Origin: Puccinia triticina
Lineage: Eukaryota; Basidiomycota; Pucciniomycetes; Pucciniales; Pucciniaceae
DNA: 64,000 nucleotides
Assembly: GCF_026914185.1 (NCBI RefSeq)
Contig: NC_070564.1
Coordinates: forward strand, 4,216,001-4,280,000
Direction: 5' to 3'
The notes beneath the pieces were generated by a model. It did not search any database and was not told the origin of the DNA. It was given only the letters and a program-made list of their open reading frames with translations. Shown piece after piece: positions 21,098 through 33,429 of this stretch. How positions within the stretch are numbered: the first letter of the stretch is position 1; each line of letters begins with the position of its first letter. Position numbers and translations under genes: made by a program.

Positions 21098-23262
21098 TTA
21101 CATGAAAAGATTGCTTACTTTTAAATTATCCAAAACTTGGCTATCAAGAGCAAAATTGTATGGCGAGGAATTTATCAATAGGTTAGTGACACAAGGTCTT
21201 CCCAGAATTGACTTGCATCGAGCGGCTTCTTCAGGTTTCATAGGAACATACGAGTGACCAGCGTCTTGTGTTTTGATATCGGAAGGGTTTTGGATTTTGA
21301 CGTTATCAAAAATGTTTCCTTCCGCTAAGACATTGCTTCCACTTCCTATCTCAAATGTTTCACCTCTGTTTAAAATGTACCCAATGTTAGTAAGAAGACA
21401 ATGTGAGTGATCCCGGCAGCAAGAATGAAATCCCTCACAAAATATTTGTGTGCACGTTGTTATAGCTGGAAATACATAACAGTGGTGTGTGAAAATAGCT
21501 ATCAAAACAACCATCTTGGGCAGAAAGCGTTGGAAATCTTGACATACTAGTGTAATGATACCTTGGGATTCCCAGTACCTCCCGTTTTCGGGGCTCTTCC
21601 TGAGGTTGAGTCAATACAGCTGTTAAAAGCATAAAGCATGAGTGTTTTTACCCCGGTTTACGTTCTCTTCTTGGATAATTTGGTTCAAGTGTATATAGGT
21701 ACGAGAGGAAGAACTCAACTTGCGAGCCATAGTTACTTCGTCATCAGCACCAGAGATTAGTATTGTCCAGTAATGACGACTAATAGATCATCAATTTATC
21801 AGTTTTAAAAATTTAAAAATTTAATCATTCATGATTGAAGTTTTTCACAATGGGCCAAATTGAATGCACTCACTTGTTACACCTTTGTGACCATTTGGTT
21901 TTTCCCGAAAAAAGGTTGTTGGATATTGTGATACCCGTATTGGCTTCAACCTGGTGCATACCGCCGCCGGCAATCATTTGACGACCTATGTAGCTGAAAG
22001 TGCAGTGATCAATCCATATCTAAAAACAAGAAGCTTGGGAGTCAAAATCTCACTAATGGTGCTCTCAGGAGAAAATTTTAGTTACATCTTTCGCGCCATC
22101 CATCATAATTGCATCCCCTCCCCAGACCTGTTGATTGCTTCCAGAAATCGTAATTGAATAAGAGGTTTGGAACTTTCGTAGGCCGGAGAGACAGGGCGAG
22201 AAAAATGAGCACAAATAAAATCACTGACAACGGATGGATTGAGCCAGGTAATGTGGACATTCTAGTGAAGATAGTTGATGAATAAGTTGGATGAGTTTGA
22301 GAGGCTTATGAACACTGGGTTCATTAAAACAAGTGAAACCGACCTGAATAATGATGTTTTGGACACGATATATAAGGAAACTGATGCAGAATAGTAAAAA
22401 TGTATCAGATTGACTCTGAAGTTAAGAAGGAAAGTAGGACGGAGGCGGCAAAATTTACCCTTTCCCTTTGATCATTGCAGATTTGCCAACACCTACTAGA
22501 GTCTTTTGACCTTGAATCTTTATCGGATTCAATGGAGAGACTTGAGCTGAAACCTAGAGAAATAAGTTTTCATGAATGATTCTGATTTGACTAGACTACA
22601 CTCCAAGATTAGAGAAGCGGTGCATACAGGAACGTTGCCTGGAAGATTTTTCTCTTTGCTACACCAGTCGTCTGAAGCCGCAAGAATTTGGTTAACCCTG
22701 TTACAAATCAGCCATAGGTGAAAAACTGACCAAAATTCATTGCTACCTGTACTTCCATTCCATTTGAACACTTCCAAGGTTTGCTACAACAATTCAGGAA
22801 AAGAATAAAAATACAATTTTAGCTGAGGCAAAACCAACTTTGTCTTATCAATTTGAAACATATTTACCATCCTTTGATAGTTGTGTTAGTGGGAGAAGTG
22901 AAGTCGTAAATTTTGTCGATCCTAATAACTCTTGGGACTTTGTCAGTCAGCCAGGCTTCCAATTCCGCAGCATTCTTTGGTGTTTGTGGTTGGGCTTTTC
23001 CGCCACCGGTTACTTTGGATCCGAAGCCAAATGGAGTAGCTTTTGCTGTGATTTTCGGGTCGGGGAGATTGCTGGACGCGCCCTCGATGGAACTAGGCTT
23101 CATGCCGGGGGAATACAATTTTTGTCCACGAATGCCAGATGGCTTGGAAGGTTTTTCTGGGGAGCGGCGATGAATATGAACACTAGGATCTGCATTTGCC
23201 GATAACACTATGGACAGTACTGGCAGGCAGAGAAAAATGAAAGACAAATATGAACCAGCCAT
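21098..23262 (-). CDS. Secreted pectin/pectate lyase-like protein (polysaccharide lyase family 1)
   Basis: ATG at 23262 begins a signal peptide (MAGSYLSFIFLCLPVLSIVL), followed by a basic, Pro/Ser-rich stretch. The PL1 parallel beta-helix follows in order: FTSPTNTTIKG, DWCSKEKNLPGN, LNPIKIQGQKTLVGVG, YRVQNIIIQ, NVHITWLNPS, VWGGDAIMMDGAKD, WIDHCTFSYIGRQM (the family WIDH motif), TGITISNNLFSG, HYWTILISGADD, SGRAPKTGGTGNPK, NNVHTNIL and GETFEIGSGSNVLAEGN. At least nine short introns separate these blocks. One splice (near 22750) and the last exon (donor GTAAGC near 21115) are not fully resolved. The enzyme would cleave homogalacturonan in plant cell walls, fitting a plant-pathogenic fungus. No stop interrupts the conserved core. 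Confidence 0.88.
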
Positions 23263-23329
23263 CAAGTGATCAGATGTCAGTTGTAAGAGTTTCCGATGAA
23301 AGTAAAAAACTATGTACACCGAGAGGACC

Positions 23330-24185
23330 TTCTCTGATTGAGAATGTTTTCAGTTGCGGGAGAGAAGATGGGAACATCACCTCCTCAGTCAGTTTCGTGA
23401 GCCCGATTTTTGACCTTGTCACATTTTAAGGGTTGGCAACCGTCGGAGTAACTGCAACCGCGGCCCACCCTCACTCAACACAAGCTCACTTCAGAGGGTC
23501 CTAGTGCTGCCTGGGCTGCCTCCGTTCGAGAGGTTGGTTGGTGAACCATCTCTCCCGCGGCGGCGGCGTCGGGGTGTAGAAGAGGGTGTTTCTCTCGTAT
23601 CTCTGTCGCTCCCTATACGGAAGCCCAGAGGGCACACTCGGAAAGCAGGGTTCTGGTCCGGGCCCGCCAAGCTTATCGCGGCCCGGCCCACTATCAAGCC
23701 CGCATCGGATAATCCCCAGCTCTCCCCATCTGTACTATTTACTCAGCACTGCTCGCCCCCGCCCCCCCATGCTAACCTCAATCCTGGAATAGCAATCTCA
23801 CCCACCAGCTCGAATTCAAACTTCAGATCGACATGCGTCAGAGAAGGGGTCAATCGGGGTGCCTTCCCTGCTCGTGGAATCATCAAGCAAACAACGATCC
23901 ACCTCCCAATGGCAACAGTCGGCAAGGGGTCAATGGGGTCCCTTGCCCTGTTGTCGATCCTGGCTGACACTTGCGATTTGGGAGTAGCAGAATCGGAAAG
24001 ACAGAAGTCATGACTTGTCCTCCCACTCATACCATCTGATCACGACGATCTCTGCGACCCACCCATTGAGCACTCTCCAGTCATCGGAGGTAGCAAAATT
24101 TCACTCATGCCATGTCTTCTGGGCATTCCAAGTGTGGGCAGGAGCATCGGCGCAAGCATTTATCATGCTGGAAAGGCGCTCGAAG
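23330..24185. other. Upstream flank of the lyase gene, GC-rich, no clear gene
   Basis: Contains CGG-rich stretches (23550-23570) and G/C homopolymers (23757-23768). Open frames on both strands overlap without family resemblance. Confidence 0.4.
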
Positions 24186-24189
24186 CCGA

Positions 24190-24262
24190 GCTTAACTAGG
24201 CCTCCGGGCGGGAGCGGGAGCGAGCAGCGGAGCTGTCCACGCCAGTGGAGGCCTATACCTTA
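24190..24262. mobile_element. Short hairpin element related to the CTAACTTAAC family
   Basis: GCTTAACTAGGCCTCC at the left pairs with GGAGGCCTATACCTTAAG at the right around a GC-rich core. No flanking duplication could be defined. Confidence 0.5.
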
Positions 24263-24484
24263 AGTCGGGATTCCCGCATGATGAGTTTTTCAATTTCGCG
24301 GGAAAACCCTCTTTTTTGACTTCCTCCTCCTGTACCCGCTTCCTTGATCCTATCCACCTAATTTCCTTGGCAGACAATGAAGGCCTGCTTCTTGTCTTTC
24401 TTTTGGTGTTATGTATTGTCTTTTCCAAGAAGCTTGGACAGATTTTAAAAAAAATGTTTTCAAAAATCCTTTGCAAATCACATA

Positions 24485-24790
24485 TCCAAGTTTATTAAAT
24501 TCACAAAAACATAGCAAAAAAGATCTAAGTTTTGGTGTGCAGCCAAATAATGGCCACTGACACACTGTTGAATAGATTATCCCCGAACACTATGTGCCAT
24601 GGATAGACTCTCCAGCTTGTGACAGTGCAACAAGCAAAAAAGGGCCAGCATTTTTTAATATTAAGCAGGGGCCTATCCAAGCGAAGTAGGGGGCCTGCAG
24701 GGAGGGGCCAGGACGAAACCAGAACCCCTGGGGGGACAATGCTGCTGGAAAATACCCCCCCTTTTATAATGAGCACTCCTGGAACGTTTG
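24485..24790 (+). repeat. Dispersed repeat, copy A (partner at 34875-35175)
   Basis: It shares collinear blocks with the 34.9-kb copy: AAGTTTATTAAA, CTCCAGCYTGTG, CAACARGCAAAAAA, CAGGGAGGGG, AAACCAGAACCCCTGGGG. It is diverged and non-coding, and its ends are undefined. Confidence 0.65.
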
Positions 24791-25141
24791 GCTATCGCAC
24801 TTATCATACAGCTCCCCTGGTCCCCTCGGCATCTCCATTTGGACACTGAAAACTGCCTTGCCAAACCCTTGAAACCGTTGCGGACCATCTCGCCGCCGCT
24901 CCTCATCGCCATGCATTGAGTCTTGGCCGCAAATGTATTGGAATCTTTTGTTGACGACCGCGGCGCCACTCATTGACCCAGGCCTCTTCAACACCCTAGC
25001 CACAGTAAGAAATCCTTGTAGAAGACCCACATTCATAGATCAACCCTTGACTGACGCCAACAAACCAGGAATCGCCATGGCTCCAGATCAAATCCCTGCT
25101 CCTGGAGTTCATCACACAGCCTTCTGACCGTCAACGCCAAG

Positions 25142-25415
25142 GCGCCCTCCTGTCTGTCAGTGTTTGAGTGGGGCTGAGTCTCGAGATACCCCAGTTCTTG
25201 GTCTGGAGTGCCGACCTTTCCAACTCTGATACTGACCAGCCTGCCATCATCCGACCTCTGCCCGCAGAAGACACCAAAGCGCCCTCCTCTCTGTTGGTCT
25301 TTGATTGGGGCCGAGTCTGGAGATGGTCCAGTTCCTGGTCTGGGGTGCCGACTTCTTCAACTCGGATACTGACCAGCCTGCCGTCGTCCAACCTCCTCCC
25401 GCAGAATACATAAGA
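25142..25415. repeat. Tandem duplication, two ~137-bp units
   Basis: Units starting GCGCCCTCCT at 25142 and 25279 share TGATACTGACCAGCCTGCC-type blocks and end CCCGCAGAA. Confidence 0.8.
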
Positions 25416-25983
25416 CTAAAAAGACAACGGAAGACGGATGGCACCTACAACAAGATGTGTGCCGCGCCTGCGGGCACGGGCGTCCTGGGACCCCTGATTG
25501 AAGAGGCGATGGGCCAGGCAGCCTTTGACACTGCCAAGGCCATTTAATGCTCCGCTGAAGGCTTCCCCTCCTCTGGCTCTACAGATTCAGTCTTGCTCGC
25601 CAACCTCCGCCCTTTCTCCCGCGGGCCTAACTGCATGCCCTTGTTCCCCTCCTCAAGCCCCTCCTCAATCCCCTCCTTCAGCCCCAGACTCATGTACCTT
25701 AATATATCCTCTGAGCGCACTAAACCAAGGAAGACCAAACCTTCTTTGTAGACAAACTGCTCCATTGGCGAGGACGCAGCCTCAAGCCTAGCCATCCCAC
25801 CTTGTCTGGTAACTGCCCGCTGACTTTTTCTTTCTGCCCCCCTTTTTTCTGATATCCCTGTTGTCCTGGTTTGTATACAGCTTTATTTGCAGGGTTTTTG
25901 TCTTGCTTTGGAATGCAAATTCAGCGACCACAAATCTAGCAGTTCTTGTGCGTGCCTTCTGTCCCCTCATCCCGCCGCATCCC

Positions 25984-26335
25984 GCAACAAAAACACCATC
26001 TGTTTCATTTGAGTAGTTTTTTGAAACACTATTTGAAGGGCGTGAGCAAGTCTGAAATCCTGCACTTGATCCTTGAACTGAGCGTGGACAACATGTGCCC
26101 AGCAGCCTTGGAGAAGCAGAAGGCGCTTGAGTTGCGCTTGTTGACAGACCATCCTGCAACAAAAACACCATCTGTTTCATTTGAGTAGGTTTGTGAAACA
26201 CTATTTGAAGGGCGTGAGCAAGTTTGAAATCCTGCACTTGATCCTTGAATTGAGCTTGGACATCATGTGCCCAGCAGCCTTGGAGAAGCAGAAGGCGCTT
26301 CAGTTGCGCTTGTTGACGGACGAGTTCCCATTCCT
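25984..26335. repeat. Tandem duplication, two ~172-bp units
   Basis: Units starting GCAACAAAAACACCATCTG at 25984 and 26156 remain open in one plus-strand frame (LHLILELS..MCPAALEKQKAL). This suggests duplication inside a former coding region I cannot name. Confidence 0.75.
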
Positions 26336-26399
26336 GGCCAAAGCAGTAGGCCAACAGCAGTAGAAGAAGGAGTGGTTGCGTGATTTCTGCCTCCTGCTC

Positions 26400-27636
26400 T
26401 CCACCGGCGCCGCCGCCACCGACAGCCCAGTCTGACCAAGCTCACACACATGTATTGGAGTTTGACTACAGAGATGGGGATGCATAGGGAATACTTTAGG
26501 CCCCAATCAGTTCTGCAATTGAGCTTGTCTGTCATTCTCCTGTAGAGATGACTGAGGGTGGTTGGGATACAGATGGGGCAGTCTTGAATTCTGATTTTCA
26601 AAGTTTCTCTCAAACTGGAAAAATATGCTTGAGATATTTTTGATGTGGAACAGCAAGCCCAGTAAGGCTTAAAATGTCAACAGGAGCAGCTGAACAAATT
26701 GATTTTCATGGCCAATCTAAGAGCTTAGAACTTAAAATCAATGTGTTGGATGATCATGGAGCTATAGCCTTGGTTATCCCTTGGTATTCCCTGTCTTTTT
26801 CAATTCTTGAGGCCTGGCTGTGGCTGATCAGAAACACTACTCATTGGCACCAAGGTCTTAAACTTGACCCCTTGGACTTCCAAGCACGTCCTCTTCAACA
26901 AGTGTTGCTTGAGCCCTGTGGTTTGTAAAAATAGTGTTCCAACACCTTATATTGGTTTCATAATCTTTAATAACAAAGAATAAGAATCATATCAAGGGAG
27001 CACCCAGGGAGCCACAAGGTAGAATTGGTCAATTGGGAATATGCTTGGCAGATGAACATGATATGATAGTGGAAAAGCAAGATTCCCTGCATGTGCAGGT
27101 CAGCACAATTTTCCATTCTCCATCTTTGAATTCACACCTAGCCAAGGGCCAAGGCCATTAGTTTGAGACAAGATAAATACCAACATGCACATGGCAAATT
27201 TTGTTTTGTTTCTTGAATTTTACTGTCAAAGTTTCTTTCACTACTGCTCCCTTTGCTTTTAATGGAAAACTGGGAACAAATGCCATACATATTGATTATT
27301 AAAATGGCATGTGCTGAAATATCAACAGGATGCTCTGCTAACAGAACATCAATTAGGTAAATAGAAAGACACTGCAACAGTTATGATTCAGCTAAATTGG
27401 AATTGCAGGTTTCACAAACTTGAATGCTGTAAAAGGTATCTTAAGGGATTTGCAAATGCTTGGAGTGTAAGTTAAATAGATATGAAGAAATCCAGAACCC
27501 AACCCTACATGCAAATCAGTGAATGCTTCCTGACCATTTTAAATGCTTTGCCACATGGCACAAATCTAATTCTACACCTTGAAATTGACATACTTCATGC
27601 TGGTAAAAAACTTTCAATTCACTGGTGCCTATACAC
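26400..27636. other. No gene seen; AT-rich repeat-like DNA
   Basis: No supported ORF. It may be the body of the Helitron-like element whose 3' terminus is at 27637-27666. No 5' end was recognised. Confidence 0.35.
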
Positions 27637-27666
27637 TTGCAGCGGCGAAGCCGCCTTGGCCTCTAG
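27637..27666 (+). mobile_element. Helitron-like 3' terminus
   Basis: A short GC hairpin GCGGC-GAA-GCCGC (27642-27654) is followed 8 nt later by CTAG and then T, the Helitron 3' signature (hairpin, then CTRR, insertion before T). The same ~30-bp sequence occurs inverted at 52614-52644, while the DNA upstream of the two termini is unrelated. Confidence 0.5.
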
Positions 27667-27719
27667 TCTTTCATATATACTCCAAGTTTTGATTTTAGAG
27701 GTGTCAGATACAGCCCAAG

Positions 27720-28275
27720 GCTAAATTAAAACCCAGAGCCATCATCCTTGAGAAGATGGTCTTGGAGTAGACCTCAGGAAAAACTGAGCTCATATTTGGA
27801 ACCAGAGCTGCTTGTTGACCCCTCCGACCGTGGCGCAGGGTGACAGACCGCTGCCCTCTGCCCGAACGGAGGGCCCGATCAAGCACCAGACCGTTACACA
27901 ACCTGCAAAGGACAAGAGGGCTGTGGGATACTCCAGCCAAAAGTTAATCTCAAAATCAAAAATAAACCCATACACCAAAAAAAAAAAGATTGGAAAAGGT
28001 CCAACTTTCTTGGAAAAGACAATATCATGCTGTACTGGTCCTCACTGATTTCATAATGATTTTTGAAAACTGTCTGTTTTCAGCTCCCAAGGACTGGTTT
28101 TGGTGTGCGCGGGGTGCTCAAACCGCTTGTTTGAGCAAAAAAAAGTTCAAAGTGTGATTTTATAAAAATCATTATAAAATCACAAGGTTATGTAGTTTTT
28201 CTGAGTTTGGGTTGGATGAACAAGAAGAAGCAGCTCTTCAATAAACCCTGCTCAGACATCCTCAAAGTTTTGATG
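27720..28275. other. Intergenic, no gene; dyad at 28155-28185
   Basis: Only a 12-bp-arm inverted repeat (GTGATTTTATAA ... TTATAAAATCAC) stands out. Confidence 0.4.
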
Positions 28276-28555
28276 TGCACTTACCAGGAGTGCAGCGGGA
28301 GGTGGGCCGAGTCCAAGGGACAGCGGTAGTGGAGCCACCGCGAGGCGCGCACGCAGGGGCACCCACAGTGCGCAGCCCAGGCACGCCCGACTGGAACCAA
28401 ACCTAGTTGGTCAAAGAGCAACTGGTACCGGCTACGAACTAGCACACCGGGACCGGCAACACAGCACACAACAACAAACACAATATTGCCGAAAGATTTG
28501 GACAAATTTTTGTCAAACTAAGTGATCTATAACTAAATCAACCAGACTAATCACA

Positions 28556-30316
28556 ATGTTTAACTCAATTGCAGCAGTGACTTCAGTCGTGAAGGTGGCG
28601 GCAGGCTTTTTGATAGGCGATGCAAGCAGACAATCAGATGGAGAGGCAGGGGGTCAGTCACAAGGGGTCACGGGGACGCAGGATGAGTTGGAACCGCCGG
28701 CGGCACCAGAAGAAGAACAAACCAGCGGAGGCGCAGAGGACGAACCGGCACCGGCCCCTCCAAAGAAAACCAAAAAGGTCACTGTGAAAGCACCAGCGAG
28801 AAGGTCGACCTAAGCGACATTGAAACGGCCGGGAGAGCAGGAGAGGGACAATGAACAAGGGGGCGGGGAAGATCAGGAGGAAGGAAGGGGGACAGGGTTA
28901 GGCAAATTCAGGGTGTTACTAGGGGAAGATATTAGGGATCAAGGGAACCAGAAAGGAACCGGTAAGCACAAGGATGGAGGAGGATGGGGCTGGAGAACAG
29001 ATAGGAGTAAAGGGTTGTGGCTAATGGATTGCGGCGCTTCATTTTGCTTAGCTGGAAATCCTGTTGACGCAGAAGAAGAGGTTTGAGTCATAGGAGGAGC
29101 AAAGGGGAAGGTGGACCTACAAGGTACCATGCTGGAGGTTATAGGGAGAGCATTGGCGGCCAAAGCGGCAGTGCAGTTGGGCAAAGCAACCATTCTTTTC
29201 AAGATCTGCAAAGGTTTAGGCAACACCATTGCAGGCAACCCAGAGACCCCATTACTACTACCCTTGACCCTTGCAACCCAGATGCCCACAGCTTCAACCC
29301 AGCCAATTGCTACACCTTCATTCCTGTCACCAGCCACAACCTTATTCAACCCAGCCACCTCAGACCAACACCACAGGTTCAAGATTCCGACCCCAGCACC
29401 GGCAGTCACTCTAAGAGTCAGAGATTATGATGAGATGGTTGTCTCCACCGGACCGGAGACGGTAGTCCTTTTTGACGACGCTGCAATTCTGAACAACGAC
29501 GACATTAGCCTCTCCCAATTCTTTGCAAAGAATCTCTTAGAATTCCAAGCCCCCCTGCCGTTGACAATTTTCAACAAGTGGTGGCAAGAACAGGTGTTCC
29601 TCCACCACGCCAAGAAGTGAAGCAAATCTGACGACGCTAGCAGGTATTGACTGCACTATACCGGTTTCCCGTATCTGAGCAAGTACCTCCAGATGTACCA
29701 GGAGTGGTCTGTCAACCACCAAGGTTTCCTTTGGGCCGTCAGCAAGATACCCTCACACAGGAATTTGGTGAACTGGCTGGTGGGGCACAAAAGGAACGCA
29801 GACGGCATTATAAGGAGGGAAGGCTTCATGACCGCACTCCAATACAACATCCATGTAAGGATGAACGCCTTGTGCCATTGGGTGCCGGTCCCAGGGGGGC
29901 GACTCTCTTTTGCAAACATATCAATTTTCCGGACTGAAATTGTGCAGGAGGTCCACGCCAAGACAGTCAGGTTTGGCAAGACCAAATTCACCAACAACCC
30001 CCACGCTGCCGGAGGCTGCCGGTTCGGTTGAGACCCCACAACCGGACAACAAGCCCAAAAGAAGGATGAGCAGGTGAACAAGACACCCCTCCACCTACAA
30101 CAACCGGGTAAGGTGATCAACCCCACCAACAAACCCGGACCAGAAACCCCGCAAGGCCCTAGCAACCAGAAGGGAACTGGCAGCAAAGACGGCGGCTTCA
30201 AGGGAAGCAAGTGGGGGCCAAGCTACAACCGCGACAGGGGATGCCCGGGCAGCAGCGGTGGGGGAAACAGTGGTGGTGGAGGAGGTGGTTATGGGAAAGG
30301 GAAGGGTTATTAGTTA
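28556..30316 (+). pseudogene. Gag-like protein of the DIRS-like element, broken
   Basis: It begins MFNSIAAVTSVVKVAAG at ATG 28556 and breaks at a TAA near 28810. Middle blocks continue as RDYDEMVVSTGPETVV (29416) and FNKWWQEQVFLHHAKK (29572), then EWSVNHQGFLWAVSKI (29702), NWLVGHKRNADGI and MTALQYNIHVRMNALCHW. The tail is Gly-rich and basic (GGGNSGGGGGGYGKGKGY), as expected of a nucleic-acid-binding Gag end. Stops near 29620 and 29650 and several frame changes interrupt it. Copy 2 supports the same reading order. Confidence 0.6.
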
Positions 30317-30469
30317 GTGGCTTTTCCTTGTTTTAATCCAAACAGTCTGTTTCTTTGCACGCCTGACACTGGAGCCGTCGCAAATGCCTTGTCATTTCTT
30401 GTTTTCCATCTGTATTCACAAGATAAATGGATACAATCTAACTTACTGGAACCCAATTGGTTATAATTT

Positions 30470-32936
30470 GTGTGCAGTGAGGAGAGTCATGAGAGTAACA
30501 GCTACAGGACAGGGGGTGTACGGAACAGACAAGTTAAATGTTTAGGTCACCAGAAAACGGCAGAACAACGCCATAAACCTTGTGAAGCAAGATGGCCAAC
30601 AGGCGTCTCCTGCGAGATGAATATCAATGCACAGGAAGCAGCGCTACGGCGCGCAGAACTCCTTCCAAGATTCCAAGACGTGTTAGATGGGTTCTGGGAC
30701 GGCTTCGACCAAGGGATCCCAGAACACCGGTTATCAGACGAGACACCTTACTTCACACCCCCAAATCACACCTCAGCACTATTAGCAAAAACCAAGATTG
30801 AGGAATCCATCCGCAAGGAGCTAGAAGCTGGCAGGATGTTTGGGCCGTTCACATACAAACAGGTACGGGAACAGTTCAGCTTCTTCAGGACAAATCCTCT
30901 GGGGGCTGTAATCAATGGCAATGGATCCTTGCGGCCAATCAACAATTTATCATTCCCGCACGGGAAGACAGGGATCCCGTCCGTGAACTCGTTCGTAGAT
31001 GCCAACAATTTCCAGATGTCATGGGATGATTTCAATGCAGTGGCGAACTTCCTCAAGGAACAAAAGGAGCCAGTCCTCTTGGCCCTCTTTGATTGGGAAA
31101 AAGCTTACCGCCAAATCCCTACCGCACCAGACCAATAGCCGTACCTCATGGTACAAGACTTTAACAATCAACTTCTGTTAGATACCAGGATTACTTTTGG
31201 CGGGGTGGCGGGCTGCGGGTCCTTCGGCCAACCGGAGGACGCATGGAAAGAACTGATGCTGACCAAATTTGATGTCCTGAATATTTTTTGATGGGTCAAT
31301 GACAATCTATTTGTCAAAAAACCGGATTCAGCGGCCTTAATGGCCGACATAGTAAAGAGATTGGACGAGTTGGGGGTAAAGACAAACAAAGAAAAATACT
31401 CACCCTTTTTGGAAGAACAGAATTATGTGGGATTAATTTGGAACGGCACCAACAAGACCGTACGGCTTTCGGAGGCAAAACTGCATAAAAGGATTGTCCA
31501 AATCCAAAACTTCCTCGAAATAGGCGCAGTCTTCACGTACTACAAAGTAGAAGTAATAGCGGGCAGGTTGAATCACGTCGCGTACATCTTACCACAGTTA
31601 AGGTGCTACTTGTGCGGACTTTATAGATGGCTAAAGGATTGGGTGCATCAAGAAACAGCCCGCCCAATACCTCCGGATGCCAAGGAAGATTTGCACATGT
31701 GGCTAACGACACTATCCAATTTCAAACCAACAAGACTGATTGCAAGGCAGGAACCGACAGAAGTAGGATGGGTTGGAGATGCATCAACTGGATTCGGAAT
31801 AGGAGTGATCATTGGCAAAAGATGGGCTCAGTTCTGCCTGCGATCAATGGCGGAACTAGACAAGAACATTGACAAGGAGAAAAAAGAAGAGGAAAGAATC
31901 TCAAGATTGGAGACCATAGCAGTGCGGTTAGGACTACTGATGCTGATAAAGCTTGGGGCAAGGGGGAGGGAAGAAATTCATTGTCTGTACGGTGTGGAAC
32001 TCCTACCGTGCCAGGCGGGAGGCAGTTAGTTGGAGGGGAATAGGGAAAAAAAAACAATTTGTGTGCCCTCCGGGTGATGGTCAGGATGAGCAATAGGATC
32101 AGTTAAGCAATGAGGTTTGGGGGGGGAAAAGATTTTACGACAGCGTTGAGCGCGCGTCGGCGGTTTGTTTTTTTTTTTTTTTTTTTTTCAGGGAAGTGGA
32201 AAACCGGGATACGGGACAAGACTCTTGAGATCAATAAGATTCAGTATGGCGCTCTGGAGGGCGCTGGATAATGAGCAATAACATTCTGATGGTTTCACAA
32301 TTGGGATCAGCTAGGTTCCATGCCCCCCTTCCTCTGAGTTTGGGGGCGAACTCAGACTCCAGGAGGCGCCGCGCACTGCGGACCTATCATCACGCCCGCA
32401 CACGCGCACAAAACAAACACAACCAAAACAAAAGGAAAAACAAGACTCCACAACAAAGAAAAAAAAGAAAGAAGAACCAACCCTCCACTCTGAAACCTAC
32501 CAACGCGCGCAGAAAGAGACAAGAGAACAAAAAGGAGAAAGAGAAGAAAAGAAAAATAATAAGAACCATGAACTTCAACAAAACACAAGCAAAGAAATGA
32601 AATTCCTGAGACGTCTTGAGATCCACCCGCGCGCCACGCCATGATTTGAGCTGGAAACCCGCCTGTACCATGCAGCGCACCACAACGGAGGGGGTTGTCA
32701 CCAAGCGGAAGCCAAAAGATTGGTTTGTCAATGCCGAGTGGAAAAAGATCCAAGCAAGGCTGATCAAGCATCAAATCAATCTCATCGCGAAGCGTGTCAC
32801 TTCGGCCAAGAATTGGGCGGACAAACTATCCAGAGGGATTAGATGGAACAATTGGGCCTGCTACCAGCTACAGGTTGAGGTCCCTCAAGATCTAGAGGAG
32901 CTAATAGAACAAGTAATGGAGGGGGAGGATTACTGA
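30470..32936 (+). pseudogene. Reverse transcriptase-RNase H of the DIRS-like element, inactivated
   Basis: RT blocks: PINNLSFPHGKTG (30940), LALFDWEKAYRQIP (31078), RITFGGVAGCGSFG (31190) and a catalytic region reading WVNDN (31292) where Asp-Asp is expected, so a catalytic Asp is replaced by Asn. In-frame stops: TAG near 31136 (a likely Trp codon) and TGA near 31289 (a likely Arg codon). The RNase H part is WVGDASTGFGIGV (31770), ETIAVRLGLLML (31912) and, after the LTR insertion, NLIAKRVTSAKNWADKLSRG (32779). The reading frame is restored if 31993-32684 and one 4-bp duplication are removed. Confidence 0.7.
31993..32684 (-). mobile_element. Solo LTR of the gypsy family, inverted, inside the RNase H domain
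   Basis: The ends TGTGGAACTC and GCGCACCACA match the inverted LTR of the element at 35521-43618. Internal landmarks TTACGACRGCGTTGAGCGCG (32136) and GACTCCRGG (32355) also match. The 4-bp duplication ACGG flanks it (31989-31992 and 32685-32688). It is strongly diverged from the full-length element's LTRs, so it is older, and it contains a 21-T run. Confidence 0.85.
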
Positions 32937-32999
32937 AGCAATTTTCAGGGCAAGAGATACAATGGGCAATGTATTCTGGTTCTGTTACATTATGAGAAG

Positions 33000-33284
33000 G
33001 AAAGGAGAGGCATGTAGCCTCCACTAAGACAGGTTTCCTGGAGTGTTGGGTCTGAGCAGGCTCAAGGCCACCTGGAGTAACGGGTTGGGCTCAGACCCCC
33101 GCATCTTAGTGCTCACATGGGAGGAGAGGCCACACTTCCTAGGAGCAGTGACCACTCCCCCAACTCATCTTTCCATCGCGCCAAACCCTCCGTCACGGGG
33201 AAAGGGGCGCGGCAAACAGGAAGGGAGATGAGAAGAGGACCCTTTCCCATATCATGACAAGCTCCCACGTCTGGAAAACTATTA
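33000..33284. other. Flank right of the DIRS-like element, nothing recognised
   Basis: No tyrosine recombinase signature or other coding block was found where the end of the retroelement would be expected. Confidence 0.4.
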
Positions 33285-33429
33285 GGGGGTTTCAAAGTAG
33301 ACCTGCATGGCAGGTCACTTTGCATAACCCAGTTTTGTGGGAAGACTGCAAGTTGGCGTTCAACATTTGAGTTGAACGCTGGCTTGCCTTGCCTTGCAAG
33401 TGGCATGCGCGGGTCTACTTTGAATCCCG
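33285..33429. mobile_element. 145-bp MITE with CTATTA flanks
   Basis: Inverted ends GGGGGTTTCAAAGTAGACC and GGTCTACTTTGAATCCCG are flanked by CTATTA on both sides (33279-33284 and 33430-33435). An inner dyad around GTTCAAC/GTTGAAC is present. The flank contains TTA, so a PIF/Harbinger-like origin is possible. Confidence 0.72.

Larger units (their letters stand above)
28278..32936 (+). mobile_element. Tyrosine-recombinase-type (DIRS/Ngaro-like) retroelement, copy 1, degenerate
   Basis: Order: untranslated leader (28278-28555, shared with copy 2 at 48488), gag-like region (28556-30316), RT and RNase H (30470-32936). The reverse transcriptase belongs to a lineage with GGVAGCGSFG and WVxDN motifs, which I associate with DIRS-like elements of rusts. 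No tyrosine recombinase, DDE integrase or LTR was found, so the 3' part is missing or diverged. A gypsy solo LTR splits the RNase H. Assignment to DIRS is inference from RT flavour. Confidence 0.6.

Noticed and set aside
23504..24030. 169-aa plus-strand and 95-aa minus-strand ORFs upstream of the lyase gene
   Set aside because: Overlapping ORFs in GC-rich promoter-like DNA without conserved motifs or supporting splice structure.
32271..32774. ORFs on both strands between the RNase H halves
   Set aside because: They lie in the inverted solo LTR and its A-rich tract.
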